A stretch of DNA of 64,000 nucleotides from Geosiphon pyriformis (taxonomy: Eukaryota; Glomeromycota; Glomeromycetes; Archaeosporales; Geosiphonaceae): positions 371,170 to 435,169 of the forward strand of contig JAAOMT010000439.1 of assembly GCA_016748015.1 (NCBI GenBank). The letters run 5' to 3'. The notes under the pieces were generated by a model that made no database searches, was not told the origin of the DNA, and saw nothing but the letters and a program-made list of their open reading frames with translations. The position numbers and the translations under genes are program-made. Positions 20,495 to 32,299 of this stretch are shown here, piece by piece (the first letter of the stretch is position 1; every line of letters begins with the position of its first letter).

Positions 20495-23400
20495 ATGGTT
20501 AGAATAGCATTTGGATAATTTTTGATTCAATATTTATGGAAAATATAGAAAGCATTTTAAATGTTTTGATCTAGAAAATAATTGTTCATGTTAATTAAAG
20601 ATATCTTTGTTTTAGGAATGATATATTTATTTATATTTGATTTTTGCTAATTATTTGAATCAATATTATTATAACAAGTAACTAATCAAATTATTTGTAA
20701 TATTTTTTGAGTTGTATATCATAAACAGAACAATTATTGAAGATTGTTCTATATTGATTTTATAAGATATAAAAATTATTGTTTAAAACTTTGTTAATTA
20801 TAAAAAGTTTTTTCTACCAGCTAGAGAAATTATTACTATAGACATTGTTTTTGTTTAAATAATATTCTTAAACTAAGTTATTAATATTTAAGAAAGTGTT
20901 TTATAAGTTTTTTTTTCTTAAGCTTCTCTTAAAATTGTTTTATTTTTTTAAAAGCAATTATCTGTGTTTTTACCAAAAAGTTAAGAATAGTACCAAGTAT
21001 TTTTTGTAAAATGTTTTTGTAATTTTCTATTATGATTTCTTTAAAAAGTATTGTTTCAATATTAATTTTTATTAATAATATTGCTATTTGTCTATAGAAC
21101 AAATAAAAAAGTTTATAATTTATTATGTTATAATTCACAGTCTTATTAACAAACAGAGCTAAAAGCAGTACTTTGTTTCATAAGTTTGTTTTTTTATTGG
21201 TTTTGGCTAAAATTTTACATAATGTTTTATTAAAATATTCTACTAGGCCATTTGTTTGAGAGTGGTAAAAAAAAGAAAGTTTATAACATATTTCCATTTT
21301 TTTGTAAAGTTTTTCAACCAATGTACTGAGAAAAACTCTTTCTTTGTCAAATAAAAGTTCTTTGGAGCAGTTATAACAACAAATAATATTTTATAAATAA
21401 ATTTGACAATAGAAACTGCTATTTAATTTGAGGTGATTTTTGTTTCTATTTACTTTGTAAAATAATTAGTAGTTGTAATAATATATCTATTGTTATCAGA
21501 AATTATTGTTAAAAGTCCAACAATATTTATACCAATTCTGTTAAATGATTAACCAACAGAAATTGAATGAATGTTTTCTTTGTAATTGGGTTTTTTTTTT
21601 CTTTGGCAAGTATCATAAATTTTAATGTATTCAGCAATGTTTTTCTTTAAGGTAAGCCAATAATAGTAAACAAAAGTTTTCTGAATTGTTTTTGTTTTTT
21701 CAAAGTGTCCAGCTAATAGATTAGTGTACATATTATAAATCATAATTTTTTTTTTAAATTTAATAACTCTTTGGGAGCAGTTAAGATTTTTTTTATTTCT
21801 TTTGTAAAGTTAATTCTGGTGAATCAAATAGAAATTTAATTATTTGCACAAATATTTTTTTTATTGTTAAATATAGTTTAGTGAGTATTGTTTTTTACCC
21901 AAAAATTCTATAAGGCAGAGTAATTGTCTAAATTCATTATTATGTTTGTTTAAGAAAAAATTACTAATAATTAGATTGGTTTAATTTAAGAAGGTTGTAT
22001 TATTACTGAATGATAAGTTTAAAGAATATATTAGTGTTTTGATAATTAGCTCTTTTGTGATATTGTATATTATAGTTAAATTTATTTAGATAAAATATTC
22101 AGTAAGTTATCTATTTATGTTCCAGCTTTTTTTTTGTTATATAACCAAATCAAAGCTTAATAATCTGTTATCATTAAAGACTTTATACCAAAAAAATATT
22201 TATTTTAATAACTAATAAATTATACTATTGCTAAGTATTTCTGTTTAATTACTAAGTAATTCTGTTCTATTGAAAAAAGAAATCTGTTAAAATAAGCTAT
22301 AGTATGTTTTTTATTATTTTTATCTTTCTAAAATAGAACAATACCAAGTTTAACGTCAGATGTATCAATATGGAGAATAAAAAATTGATTCAAATTAGAT
22401 TGCTAAGAATTAGCTTAGTAATTAGTTTTTTCTTTAGAGTTTCAAAAGCTTTTTGTTAATATATATTCCAATAATAATTAACAATTTTTTAAATAGCTAA
22501 TTGAATAAAAAAGTGATTTTAGAAAATTTTTTGACAAATTTGTGATAATAAAATACTAAACCAAGAAAAAACCATAGTTTATAATTATTTATTGATTGTT
22601 TAATATTTTAAATCTTTTTAATTTTGGCTGAATTAGAAAAAATTTTATCTTTTGTAATAAGATGTCCAAAAAACTAAATAGATTAATATTCAAAGAAAAA
22701 TTTGATTAAGTTAATCTTAAAACCAGTATTTCTAAGGAAATCAAAATTTTTTTATAAATATTTAAGATATTTATCTTAAGTTTTTAAGTATACCATTATG
22801 TCATTTAAATAAATTAAAACAAAGTTTTTTTTACTAATTTAAATACTTTGTCTATTAGACATTAAAAAGTAGGAGAAGCATTAATAAGACCAAAAGACAT
22901 AACTGTAAATTTGTAGATGTCATATTTAATAATGAAAACAGTTTTTTTCCTGTTTTTTGAATTCATTTCTACTTGTTAAAATTTAGTAATTAAATTAATA
23001 GTTAAAAAAAAAACAACATTATTGAATTAATTTAGTATTGTATTAATTTTGAGAAGTAGATATATGTTTTTTTAGTAATAACATTTAATTGACAGTAGTT
23101 GACACAAAAGCATAAGGTTTTATTTTTCTTAAATATTACTACAACTGAAAATGCTCATTTGTTCTTGGTTTTTTATATGAATTCAAAGTTTTTCATCTGA
23201 TTTATTTCTTTTTTAATAAACTTATTATTATAATAATTGAATTAATAAAACTTTAAATAAATATAACAAGTTTTTTTGGTGGTAATAATGTGTTATATTA
23301 CATAAATACATCTAGAAGTATCACTTTTTTGATATAATTGAGTTATTTTTAGCCAATAAGTTTTCAATATTAATTTTTTTTTCTTTTAGAGAAGATTTTT

Positions 23401-23855
23401 TTTGTTCTACTATTAATAACTATATTTTTGGTAATTTACTTTCAAAAGACTTTTGTACTTTTTTATTTTTTCTTAAGGTATTAAGTTGAATGATTTCCAA
23501 TTTTTATAATAGATTAAACAGAACATATATTTATCACTAAAAAAATACAATAGTTTATTGCACTAGCACTAGGCACAAAGATCATACTATTAATAACTGT
23601 ATTTGGCTTTCTTGTTAGACTTTTTATTAAAAAATATTATAGTAAAGCCAGAAGATTAGCTTGTCATTTACAATGATTTTTTTTTTGTCAGCTTTAATAT
23701 TGTTTAGTGACTTGTCATTATTGGTAAAGATAATATAAGCAAGTTCAGCAGTTTTTTTTTGTTTTTCTTTTTTATTGCTTTTTTTATCATTTAATTTATC
23801 TGATTATTTTTTTTTTTGGTTTTGCTTAAGTACTAAAGAAGTTGTTTAATAATAA
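20495..23855 (-). pseudogene. Remnant of a different Ty3/gypsy element (E)
   Basis: From right to left are an RT finger segment FCVNYCQLNVITKK (about 23120-23060), the palm LIYLNDIMVYLKT (about 22825-22785, YLND for YLDD), RNase H pieces HIDTSDVKLGIVLF and IEQNYLVIKQKYLAIV (about 22390-22220), and an integrase zinc domain in the open frame 21743-21549 with AGHFEKTKTI, YYYWL and YDTCQRKKK. The sequence is clearly distinct from copies A-D. I find no LTRs, so only an internal fragment may survive. The stretch 20495-20900 shows no recognisable coding. Right of the RT, 23250-23855 is decayed pol sequence without a clear motif. Confidence 0.75.
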
Positions 23856-24665
23856 TATTACAAATAATTATTTGATGTATTAGAACAAATAACAAACTTA
23901 TAACTTAGTACTTAATAACTGTTGATAATAGTAATTTTTGAAGGTTTTGAAATCTGAAAATTTTGGTTGAGTTTTTTGTATAATAAACAGAAATTTAATT
24001 GATGATTTTTCTCAATTTTTGTTTTTAGCATAGTAATTAGTTTATTTTAACAGTTATGTTCTTTTAATAAGTTATCTTTAAGTTTTTTTATTCTTGTTTT
24101 ATGGGTTTTTTATCAAATTATTCTTGACATTAATTATTTAATGCTTAATATCTTAATTAATTAATAAACAACAAAAAAAATAAAAAAATGAAAAAAAAAT
24201 TAATATTTTGTTAATAATTATAATTAAGAGCTATTGATTTAGTAAGATTAAGTATCAGATTCTATTAACATAAAGTGTTAATAGTATGGAATTGATTAAT
24301 ATTTGTTAATTAAATATTGATAACATAATTAAGTGATAATGGATGTTTTTATTGATATATTTTTTGGAAAAATAAGTATTAGATAATTACTTGTTTTTAA
24401 CTACTGTTTTTCTTAATTGTTTTGTTTTTTTTCTGCTTTTAACACTCTTATTATATATATATAATTTTGTGTTATATAAAATTTCTTAAAATTTTTCAAT
24501 TTTTTTAAAAGAAATCTTAGAATTTTAAAATTCTGGAATTTTGCAATTCCTTAAAAGAAATTCTGTAATTTCTCAAGAAAAATTCTGGAATTCTTTTTTT
24601 TTATTATGCTCCTTTTTTATTGGCTATTTTTTTACTTATTATGATTCCTATTTTTATAAGTAATA
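23856..24665 (-). repeat. 3' LTR of copy C
   Basis: Plus-strand ends are TATTAC and GTAATA. The inner portion aligns with 35006-35281. The U3 end carries a decayed AATTCC-type array (about 24480-24605), unlike the AGCAATGTG-type array of the partner 5' LTR. Confidence 0.75.
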
Positions 24666-25172
24666 TTATTCTTTTTTTTAATATTAAGCTCTGTTAAAAT
24701 CTTTCAAATCTTTTAACTTTTCTAAATTTCTCTTTTGAATTAATTTTATTATTTTTTTTTCTGAGCAATTTTGGTCTGTAATTTTTTAAATTGGACATTG
24801 GTAATTTTTCTCAATTAATTAATAGTTACTGTGTTTATTGTTGGGTATAATAGTATTTTTGAATGGTTTTGAAATTCTGCTAATAACCAGTATATTGTTT
24901 ATGCTGATGTGAATATATTGTTTTTCTTTACAAATTGTTTTATTAGTTGTAATATTGTTATGTTAAACATTTATTTTGTTTTATTAATATATAAGTTTTG
25001 AATCTTGAGTTTTTGTTCTAAATAGTAATAGCAAAAATTTTTAAAAAATTGTTGTGTTCACTATTTTTAATTTTTTTTTATTAATTTCTTATATAGTACT
25101 ATTGTTTTTAATGTTTCTAATAACATTTTTATTTTTATTATTATATTGTCTACTATGTTTTTAAGCTTTATA

Positions 25173-26463
25173 CAGTATAAGACAAAAAAAATTGGACACA
25201 AAAAACTAATTATTGTGCTTTAATTAATGGACCAAATTTTACAAAAAATATATTATTAAAAAGATAAAAAGCATATTATTTTATTAAAAAAAATTAATAG
25301 AATATTAATATAATATTTTTTTCCCTTTATTTACAATTACCATTTCACAACGCCATTTTATTGATCCTATTAACTCAATAAAGGTAGATCTGAAAATTAT
25401 CCACCATTCTTTTTCTATAAACTGCATTAACTGGTCACAATTTTTGGGCATTCGCTTTTTTACCTTATTCTTGACAATAGTTTACAAGTTTTCAATAAAG
25501 TTCAAGTCGGGTGAATTGGCAGGCCAGTCAAGAACATTATTAATATTGGCAGCTATAAAGGCTTGAAAAACTTTGCTTTTGTGTTTTGGATTGTTGTCTT
25601 GCTGAAACTGTCACCTATATCCAAACATTCCTTTAATTTTAGGCAAGTGAGTACAAAGAATTTCTATGTAAAAATGACTATCCATTATTCCAGTAAAACA
25701 AAATAAACTTGTTTTTTCTCCTTTATAGAAACCACTTCAAGCAAAGACTTTTGTTCAATTTTTTAGAATGACATAGGTGGACTATAAACCTTTATATCAA
25801 TACTTTAGCATGTTTTAGAATAAACAAAAGGCCATTTCATCTGTAAAAACAGTTTGGTTTCAATTGTCATTTAAGTATTGGTAAGCCCATTCCAAACACT
25901 TTTTTTTATGTTTATCAGTAAGTATTGGGATGGTCTAAGGAAAGTCTTTTTTGTAATCAAAAAATGCTAAATGCCTCCCAATTGTTCTATAGGATACTTC
26001 TACATTTATTTTTGACAATTTTGTTGTTAAAGTTTTCATTAAAATTGAGGAATCCCATTTAATGTACAATTGTAATACTTGTAAAACAACTTCTTTAATC
26101 TTTTTTGGCTGACTATTTCCATCTGCATGTTCTACTATCCCAGTTTTTTCGAGTTTTTTAAGAATATTGTAAATAATAGAACATGGTATATTTGTTTGCT
26201 TCTGTATTTTTGCTGTAATTTATATTTCTTGGTTCCAAAAATACAATACTGTTTGCCATTGTATTTCTTGCTTGGAAGTTGCTATTTTCATGTGAAAATT
26301 AAAAAAAAAATTAATAAAATGCACAAAAAAATATATAAGTCAATAACCATTTATTTTTATATTTATTTTCAACTAACCTTGCTACAATCTAACCAAAATT
26401 GGTTAAACTAGATCAAATCTTGTAAGATGCATTTTTTTGTTCAATTTTTTTTGTTCCAGACTG
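25173..26463 (-). mobile_element. Tc1-like DNA transposon with decayed DD34E transposase
   Basis: Terminal inverted repeats of about 30 bp (CAGTATAAGACAAAAAAAAT at the left, its near complement at the right) are flanked by TA on both sides, the Tc1/mariner target duplication. On the minus strand an ATG at 26291 opens a transposase readable to about 25340. It has an N-terminal helix-turn-helix part (IPCSIIYNILKKLEKTG), a first catalytic Asp in VFTDEMAF, a second in QFQQDNNPKHKSK, and SPDLNFIEN with the Glu. I count 34 residues between the second Asp and the Glu. About half a dozen in-frame stops make it inactive. It sits in the post-integrase region of copy C. Confidence 0.88.
25340..26291 (-). 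pseudogene. Tc1-like transposase
   Basis: The enzyme would cut out and reinsert the 1.29-kb element at TA sites. From ATG 26291 the reading runs through the DNA-binding half, then the DDE core, to about residue 315 near 25340. The stops inside are TAA, TAG or TGA where Trp or Gln is expected (for example after KKDFP and after IEN). There is no net frameshift that I can see, so the loss of function is by point changes. The antisense plus-strand frame at 26127-26411 is a shadow. Confidence 0.82.
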
Positions 26464-28059
26464 TATGTACTCTATATTGTACTTTGTATTAGAATTTTGG
26501 TTTTTTTTTTGTGTTTTTATATTGAATAGTTTGTTGATTGATTGTAATTTTCATGTTTAGTTTTTGATGTTTAATGAATTAAAATAATTGTTGAATTAAG
26601 AAGTAAATATTGTCTATAATTTTTATCTTTTCTATTGCTTTTATTAAGTGTATTGGTTTTTTATATATTGTTCTAGTAGATCAATTTAATGTATTTGTGT
26701 TAATAATTATAATTGGTTCTAGATTTCATAAAATTTTATCTGGTTAAACTAGTATTTGTTGTACTCTTAATTGTAAAATATTATTAATAGATAATGATAT
26801 TATATTGTAATATGATTTCAATTGATCATTATGTACTGTTTTAACTAAGATTTTGTTGTCCTATCTTAATTTATATGCTCTATTTTTCAGAATTTTTTTA
26901 ATGTAAAATGGATTGTTTTATTTGAAATCAAACTTTTTACTCTATTGTTTTTCTATTTTGGTATAATATAAAAATACTTTGTTTTTAATCTTTATCTGAT
27001 AATTGGTTATTATGTTATTTTTTTTGTTTTTCTTGTAACTTTTATATATTATTAGCTGTTCTTTATTTTTTGTTTTCTAAAGTTTCTATTAAGTCATATG
27101 TTTTTTTCAGCAATGTTTCTTGAAAGTTGGCATTTGTTATTGGTTTATTTGAATATATATTAATTTTTATCTCAACTAATAATATTGTTGTTTTATTATA
27201 AACTAGTTTAAATAATGTTGTTTATATAATATTTTGCTTTTCATAAGCAAATAATACTAATAATATAAACAAATTTTATTCATTTTGGTTTTTTTGGCTG
27301 ATTTTGGTTATTGCTTTATACAATGTTCTGTTGAATCTTTTAACTAAATTATTGGTTTATAGATAATATAAAGATAATGATAGTTTTTTGATTCCAAATT
27401 TTTAACTTAATTTTGTTAATATTCTGTTTATAAAATAAGTTTTTTGGTCTGATAACAATTTTTTTAAACATTTATATTGACAAATCAAATCTTGGTATAT
27501 GAATTTAGCTACAAATTCTGCATTTGCTCTCTGAATTGTTTTAGCTTTTGGCCATTTTGTAAATAATTCATAACTACTGTTATATATCAGTTGTTTTTAC
27601 TGATTATAGTTAATAATCTGACTAAGTCAATTTTAATTCAATCAAATAGTTGTTTTACTTTAATTGGTCTTAATAGTTTATTAAGTTTTGTTCTTTTTTT
27701 TTGGCAAGCATTATAATTTTGAATATATTGGATAATATTTGAATACATTAATGGCCAATAGTATTTTTTTCAGGTTTTTTCTATGGTTGTTTCTTTATGA
27801 AAATGTTTTGCAATTAGATCTGAATACATATTAAACAGTATTGTTTCTTTTTTTGGTTTTGTTATTACTCTGAATAGTTAATCTGAATTTTTTTTGTTTT
27901 TCTAATATAGTATATTTTGATAAATAATAAAATATATTGATTTTTGTTTTATGTAATTTTGTTCTTTTTGAAATAATTTTTTCTTAAACTGTTGAGTATT
28001 AATATAATATTAAAATTGTTGGTATTTTTGTGTATTTATTTTTTATTGTATTTTTGGGT

Positions 28060-31000
28060 TAAAATGTTTTTAAATTTGTTTTATTTATAACAAACTATTA
28101 GCATTTCTATTTTATTTTATTTTTTATAGTATATTGTATAATTAAATAGTAAGAGTTTTATTTTTCATTTTGTATAGTAATTATCTTCAAATTTTTGTTT
28201 CTGAATTAATGTTAATTCTTTGTAATTAGTATACACATTAAACTTTTGACTTAAATATTTTTTTTATTTTATAACAACTCAATAAATAATTAAATGTTTT
28301 AGTATTAGAGTTTTATAGTTTTTTTCAGCTGAACTTAAACTTTGGCTGATATATGTTACTGAATGTTTTTGTTAATTTAATCTTTTTTGTAATAGCATTG
28401 CTTTTAATACTTGATCTGATATATCAATAGTAATAATAAATGGTTTGCTGTAATTTAAATAGATCAATATTGAAGCTTGAATAAGCTTTTTTTATAGTAT
28501 ATTAAAAGCTTCTTGTTGGTTTTCTGTTTATTCATATTTGGTATTTTTTGCTTGGAGCTAGTAGAATGGTTAAGCCAGTTTGGAAAAGTTTTAGATTAAG
28601 TGACAGTAGTATTTAATGAATTCCAAAAATACTTTTAGTTCTATCAAGTTTGTTGATATTAAAAAGTTCTTAATTATTTCAATTTTATTTGAATTTGTTT
28701 TAATGTTATTTTTGTTTATAATATGTTTCAAAAACTTGAATTCTGTTTTTTTAAAGAAGTATTTAGTACTATTTATTTTAATTCAGCTTTTTTTAACTTT
28801 TTAAATACTTATTGAAGATAATAAAGATAATTGTTGAATGTTTTGAAGAATATATTGGTGTTATCTAAGTAAACTATTATTGATTTCCATAACAATTTAA
28901 TATAGATAATTTTTATTAGCTATTGGAAAATAGCTAAGATATTAGTTAAGTCAAAAGACATAATATTAAATTCAAAGTTTTTTTTTCTGGTGGTAAATAC
29001 TATCTTTTTTTGTTGGCTAAATTCATGGCTACTTGTCAATAACTATTATTTAAGTTTAATATAAAGAACTATTTCTTTCTTTTAAAATTATTGAATAGTT
29101 TTTAAATCTATAAAGTGAGATAATTGTTTTTATAAATAATATTGTTAAGTTTTCTATAATTCACACAAAAGTAAATATTTCTAACAAATACTACTGATAA
29201 TAATTATAGATTCATTGATAATTGATTAACCTATTGTCCTAACATATAATTAATTTCTTGACAAATAATCTTATGGTTGGCAAGTAATATTCAGTATGTT
29301 TTTTGTTTAATTAGCATTGTATCTTCTATTTTAATTTAATATTAAATAATGTTAGTTCTACCAAATTTGTTTTTACTTGTAAAAATATTAGTAAAATTGT
29401 TAAATAATATCTTAAATTACATATATTGTAATAGGTCTAAGTTTTTTAAGTTTATTTGCTTTAATTGTTCTAATTATAGCAAATAACATTCTTTTTATCC
29501 ATAAATTGTCTGTAATATAATGTCTACATATCTACACAATTGTAGAAAATCTGAAATAATAATTGGTGTTTGATTTTTAACTTCAATGCTTAAGTATCTA
29601 ATAGTAATTCTGCTTGGTATTTTTATTGAATTTTTAGTTGTATTGTATATTGGAATCTTGATGTGTTTGTGGTTTTTTGTTAATATGTAGAGATTAATAG
29701 CAATCTTTTCTAATTTACCAATAATAAGTTTTATTTTAAAAATTTGGGCTTGATTTTTTATTTTTCTTTCTATAATTAATATATGCTGGTTATATAATAG
29801 AATAGAAATTAATTAATAAATGAAAATAGTTTTTTCTTAATCAATTATTTTTTTTTCTATTATATTAATTGGTATTTCTATTTTATTTATGAATTCAAAT
29901 TTATTTATTTCTCTTGCTGTTATTCTTAATTTTTTTTTGTTTCTATTAATACTAACTGAGCTATTTTTATCAGAAGCAGAAATATTGTTTGTGCTATTTT
30001 TTTATTTGGTTTAATTGTATATGCTTTTTTTAATTTATTTTGTAATATTGCAATAATATTTTTTATATATCTTGTATCAATTACTCCTCTTCTAATATTA
30101 ATTTCTTTTTTTATTAAACTAGATTTAGACACTAATTAGACTATTGTTGTTGCCAAAATTTTCAGTGTTATTTTTAAATCTATGTTGGTATGCAAATAAA
30201 ATTCTAATCTGATAATAGTTTTTCTTAGATATTTAAGATTAAACTCTGTATTAATATCATATATGTATTCTGGCATAATACTCTTATTATTATTGCTAAA
30301 CTATTTAAGTTTCTGCTTTTTTAAAAAATCTGAAAGTGGAATATATTGTTTAGGATTGAAATTAAAGTTTAAATTAATATTGCTGTTGTTGTTATTATAA
30401 ACAAAGTTGGGATTATTGTTGTTATTATTGTCAGAGTTTAAATTAAAATTAAATTTTGATTCTAATTCCAAAGTGCAACTGCTGATTGGTTCTTTTTTTT
30501 TTGAGAATAATATAAATCATGCATGATGATAGATTGTGAATAAAGTTATAATTATCATAATATTCGAAGTTATTGAAAATTAAACAATTTTTAGAGTCTA
30601 ATATTTAATTATTCTAAATCCTGCTCTTGTTTTTTTCAAATAGATGTTAAATCTTGATAATGTTAATAAAATTGTTCTAAATTACTCAAGATATCAACAA
30701 AGATGTTTGGATTTAGAATGAAAATGGTTTTAATAAGTTTTAGTGAATTGGTTTTGATTATAAGTATTTTACTAAGTGAAATACTTTTGACTTTAACATT
30801 TGTTATTTACCAGATTTTGTCTTTATAATATGAATAATCATTCAAATATAACAGAGCTCTATTTTATATAGTGTTAAATGACATTCCTTTGCTTACTTAG
30901 TTGCTAATGTTTTTTTTTTGACCAGAAATGTCATTTTATATTCTTTTATTAAGTAGTATTTCTTTACAAATAAAACATGATTTATTGTTTCACTTTTTCT

Positions 31001-31110
31001 GTTATTTTGGATAATCAAAGCATTTTCAATAGAATATTTTACAATAGTAACAAGTATATATTTCATAGTCTTCTTCAAATAAAATTCAAGCTTTTATGAA
31101 TAAAAGTTTT
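28060..31110 (-). pseudogene. pol: Cysteine-rich module, dUTPase, RT and RNase H of copy C
   Basis: dUTPase is the clearest part: 30132-29926 is open and reads SKSSLIKKEINIRRGVIDTRY (motifs 2 and 3), then KPNKKIAQTIF (motif 4). Motif 1 (FNLKYL) is near 30230 and the motif 5 region is near 29910. The cysteine-rich module is at about 31100-30540 and badly eroded. RT lies at about 29200-28600 and RNase H at about 28500-28080, collinear with copy B. Confidence 0.68.
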
Positions 31111-31399
31111 TTCTTATAGTCTTTGTATTTAAGTAAGATATAGAATAATTGTTTTCTTGGTTTTGATATTAAATATAATATATGCCAACTGCTGGCTGTT
31201 TTTTTAATAATGATAATAATGGCTTGAAGTTTGTTTGTTTTTTTTTATTTGCCTTTTTTTTTCCAAAAAAGTATTGATAATAGTTTATTGTAATTGTTTT
31301 CAGCCTATAAAACTTGATAAGCTTTCCAAATAGGTTGTTTTTTTTCTTTGAACTTAATTAATGGTTGTTTTCTTAAAGTAGTTCTAAAGTAATCACAGA

Positions 31400-32020
31400 T
31401 GGCAGGTACTTAAGTATGCTAACTATTAAATATTAACTAAAATTTTTGGGTGTTTTAATTAAGTATAATATTGGTTTTGAATAGCCAGTTGTTACCAATA
31501 AGAGCTTAATACTATATAGCTTTTATAATAAAGACTTTAATTAACATAATAATGCTATTGACTTTAAAAAAGTTATCAATTTTACTAATTAGAGTTTTTG
31601 TTGCTTTATTAGCAATAATAATTTTGGCACTTGAAGTTTAATCAACTTGGTAACTTAATTGGTTCATAAGTTATTATGTAATAATATTGTCTGTTAATTC
31701 ATTATTAAGAATAAGCTTAATAATTTAGTTATTAATTTTGACATCAGTATATATGGTGGTAATTGGTTTAACATTAAGAAAATTTTTACTAAATAGAAGT
31801 TTTGTTGTTAATTTTTCTAATTCAAAAAGAAAAATAATGACAAGTAATTTATTCTTAGTAATAATTATTAATGGAATATTATTGATAAGTGGTTGTGTTG
31901 ATGGTTCTAAATCATTGATAGAATATTTTTTGGAGTAATCAAAAGACTTAAATAGCTTTAAAAATTTGAGTTTTGAATATATCCACTTTCCAAATTCCAC
32001 TGGCATAATTTTAATAACTG
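31400..32020 (-). pseudogene. Aspartic protease of copy C
   Basis: The open stretch 32006-31725 leads into TIYTDVKINN, after which the plus strand at 31680-31720 gives LILNNELTDNII in place of the DSG active-site segment. The rest of the domain continues to about 31400 with stops. It is inactive. Confidence 0.55.
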
Positions 32021-32299
32021 GTTTAATAAACTGGTATATTATTATTACTTATCTCTAATTTTGTTAAGTGTAAGTGATTTTTGGTCTTGAATTTCCAGTT
32101 AATATTAGCACTGTATTTTGGAGCAGCACTTAAATTTATGAGAGTTGATAAACTATCTGTAATTATAGAGCTTAATAAATTACCAATATTAGAGTTAGAT
32201 AAATTGAAGATATATATATTGATTATTATATTAATATGGTTTAAATAAAAAATTGTTGGCATAGTTTTGGGTTTGAAATCTGCAATTGAAATTTTAATA

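Larger units (their letters stand above)
24666..27950 (-). pseudogene. Integrase and C-terminal extension of copy C, split by a Tc1-like element
   Basis: The integrase zinc-domain equivalent lies near 27810-27690, with a decayed HFHKETTIEKT. The core and C-terminal part extend to about 26930. The post-integrase extension continues to 24666 and is interrupted by the transposon at 25173-26463. All frames are closed by stops; the calls rest on collinearity with copy B. Confidence 0.6.

Noticed and set aside
8512-20498. Target-site duplication of copy B
   Set aside because: Flanks CTAA and ATGG cannot be made equal by transitions alone, so I do not claim one.
20495-23855. LTRs for element E
   Set aside because: I searched both edges for TGTTA...TAACA or another TG...CA pair and found none that repeat.
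26127-26411. Plus-strand open frame of 94 codons within the Tc1-like element
   Set aside because: Antisense to the transposase N-terminus; the transposase reading on the other strand has clear motifs.
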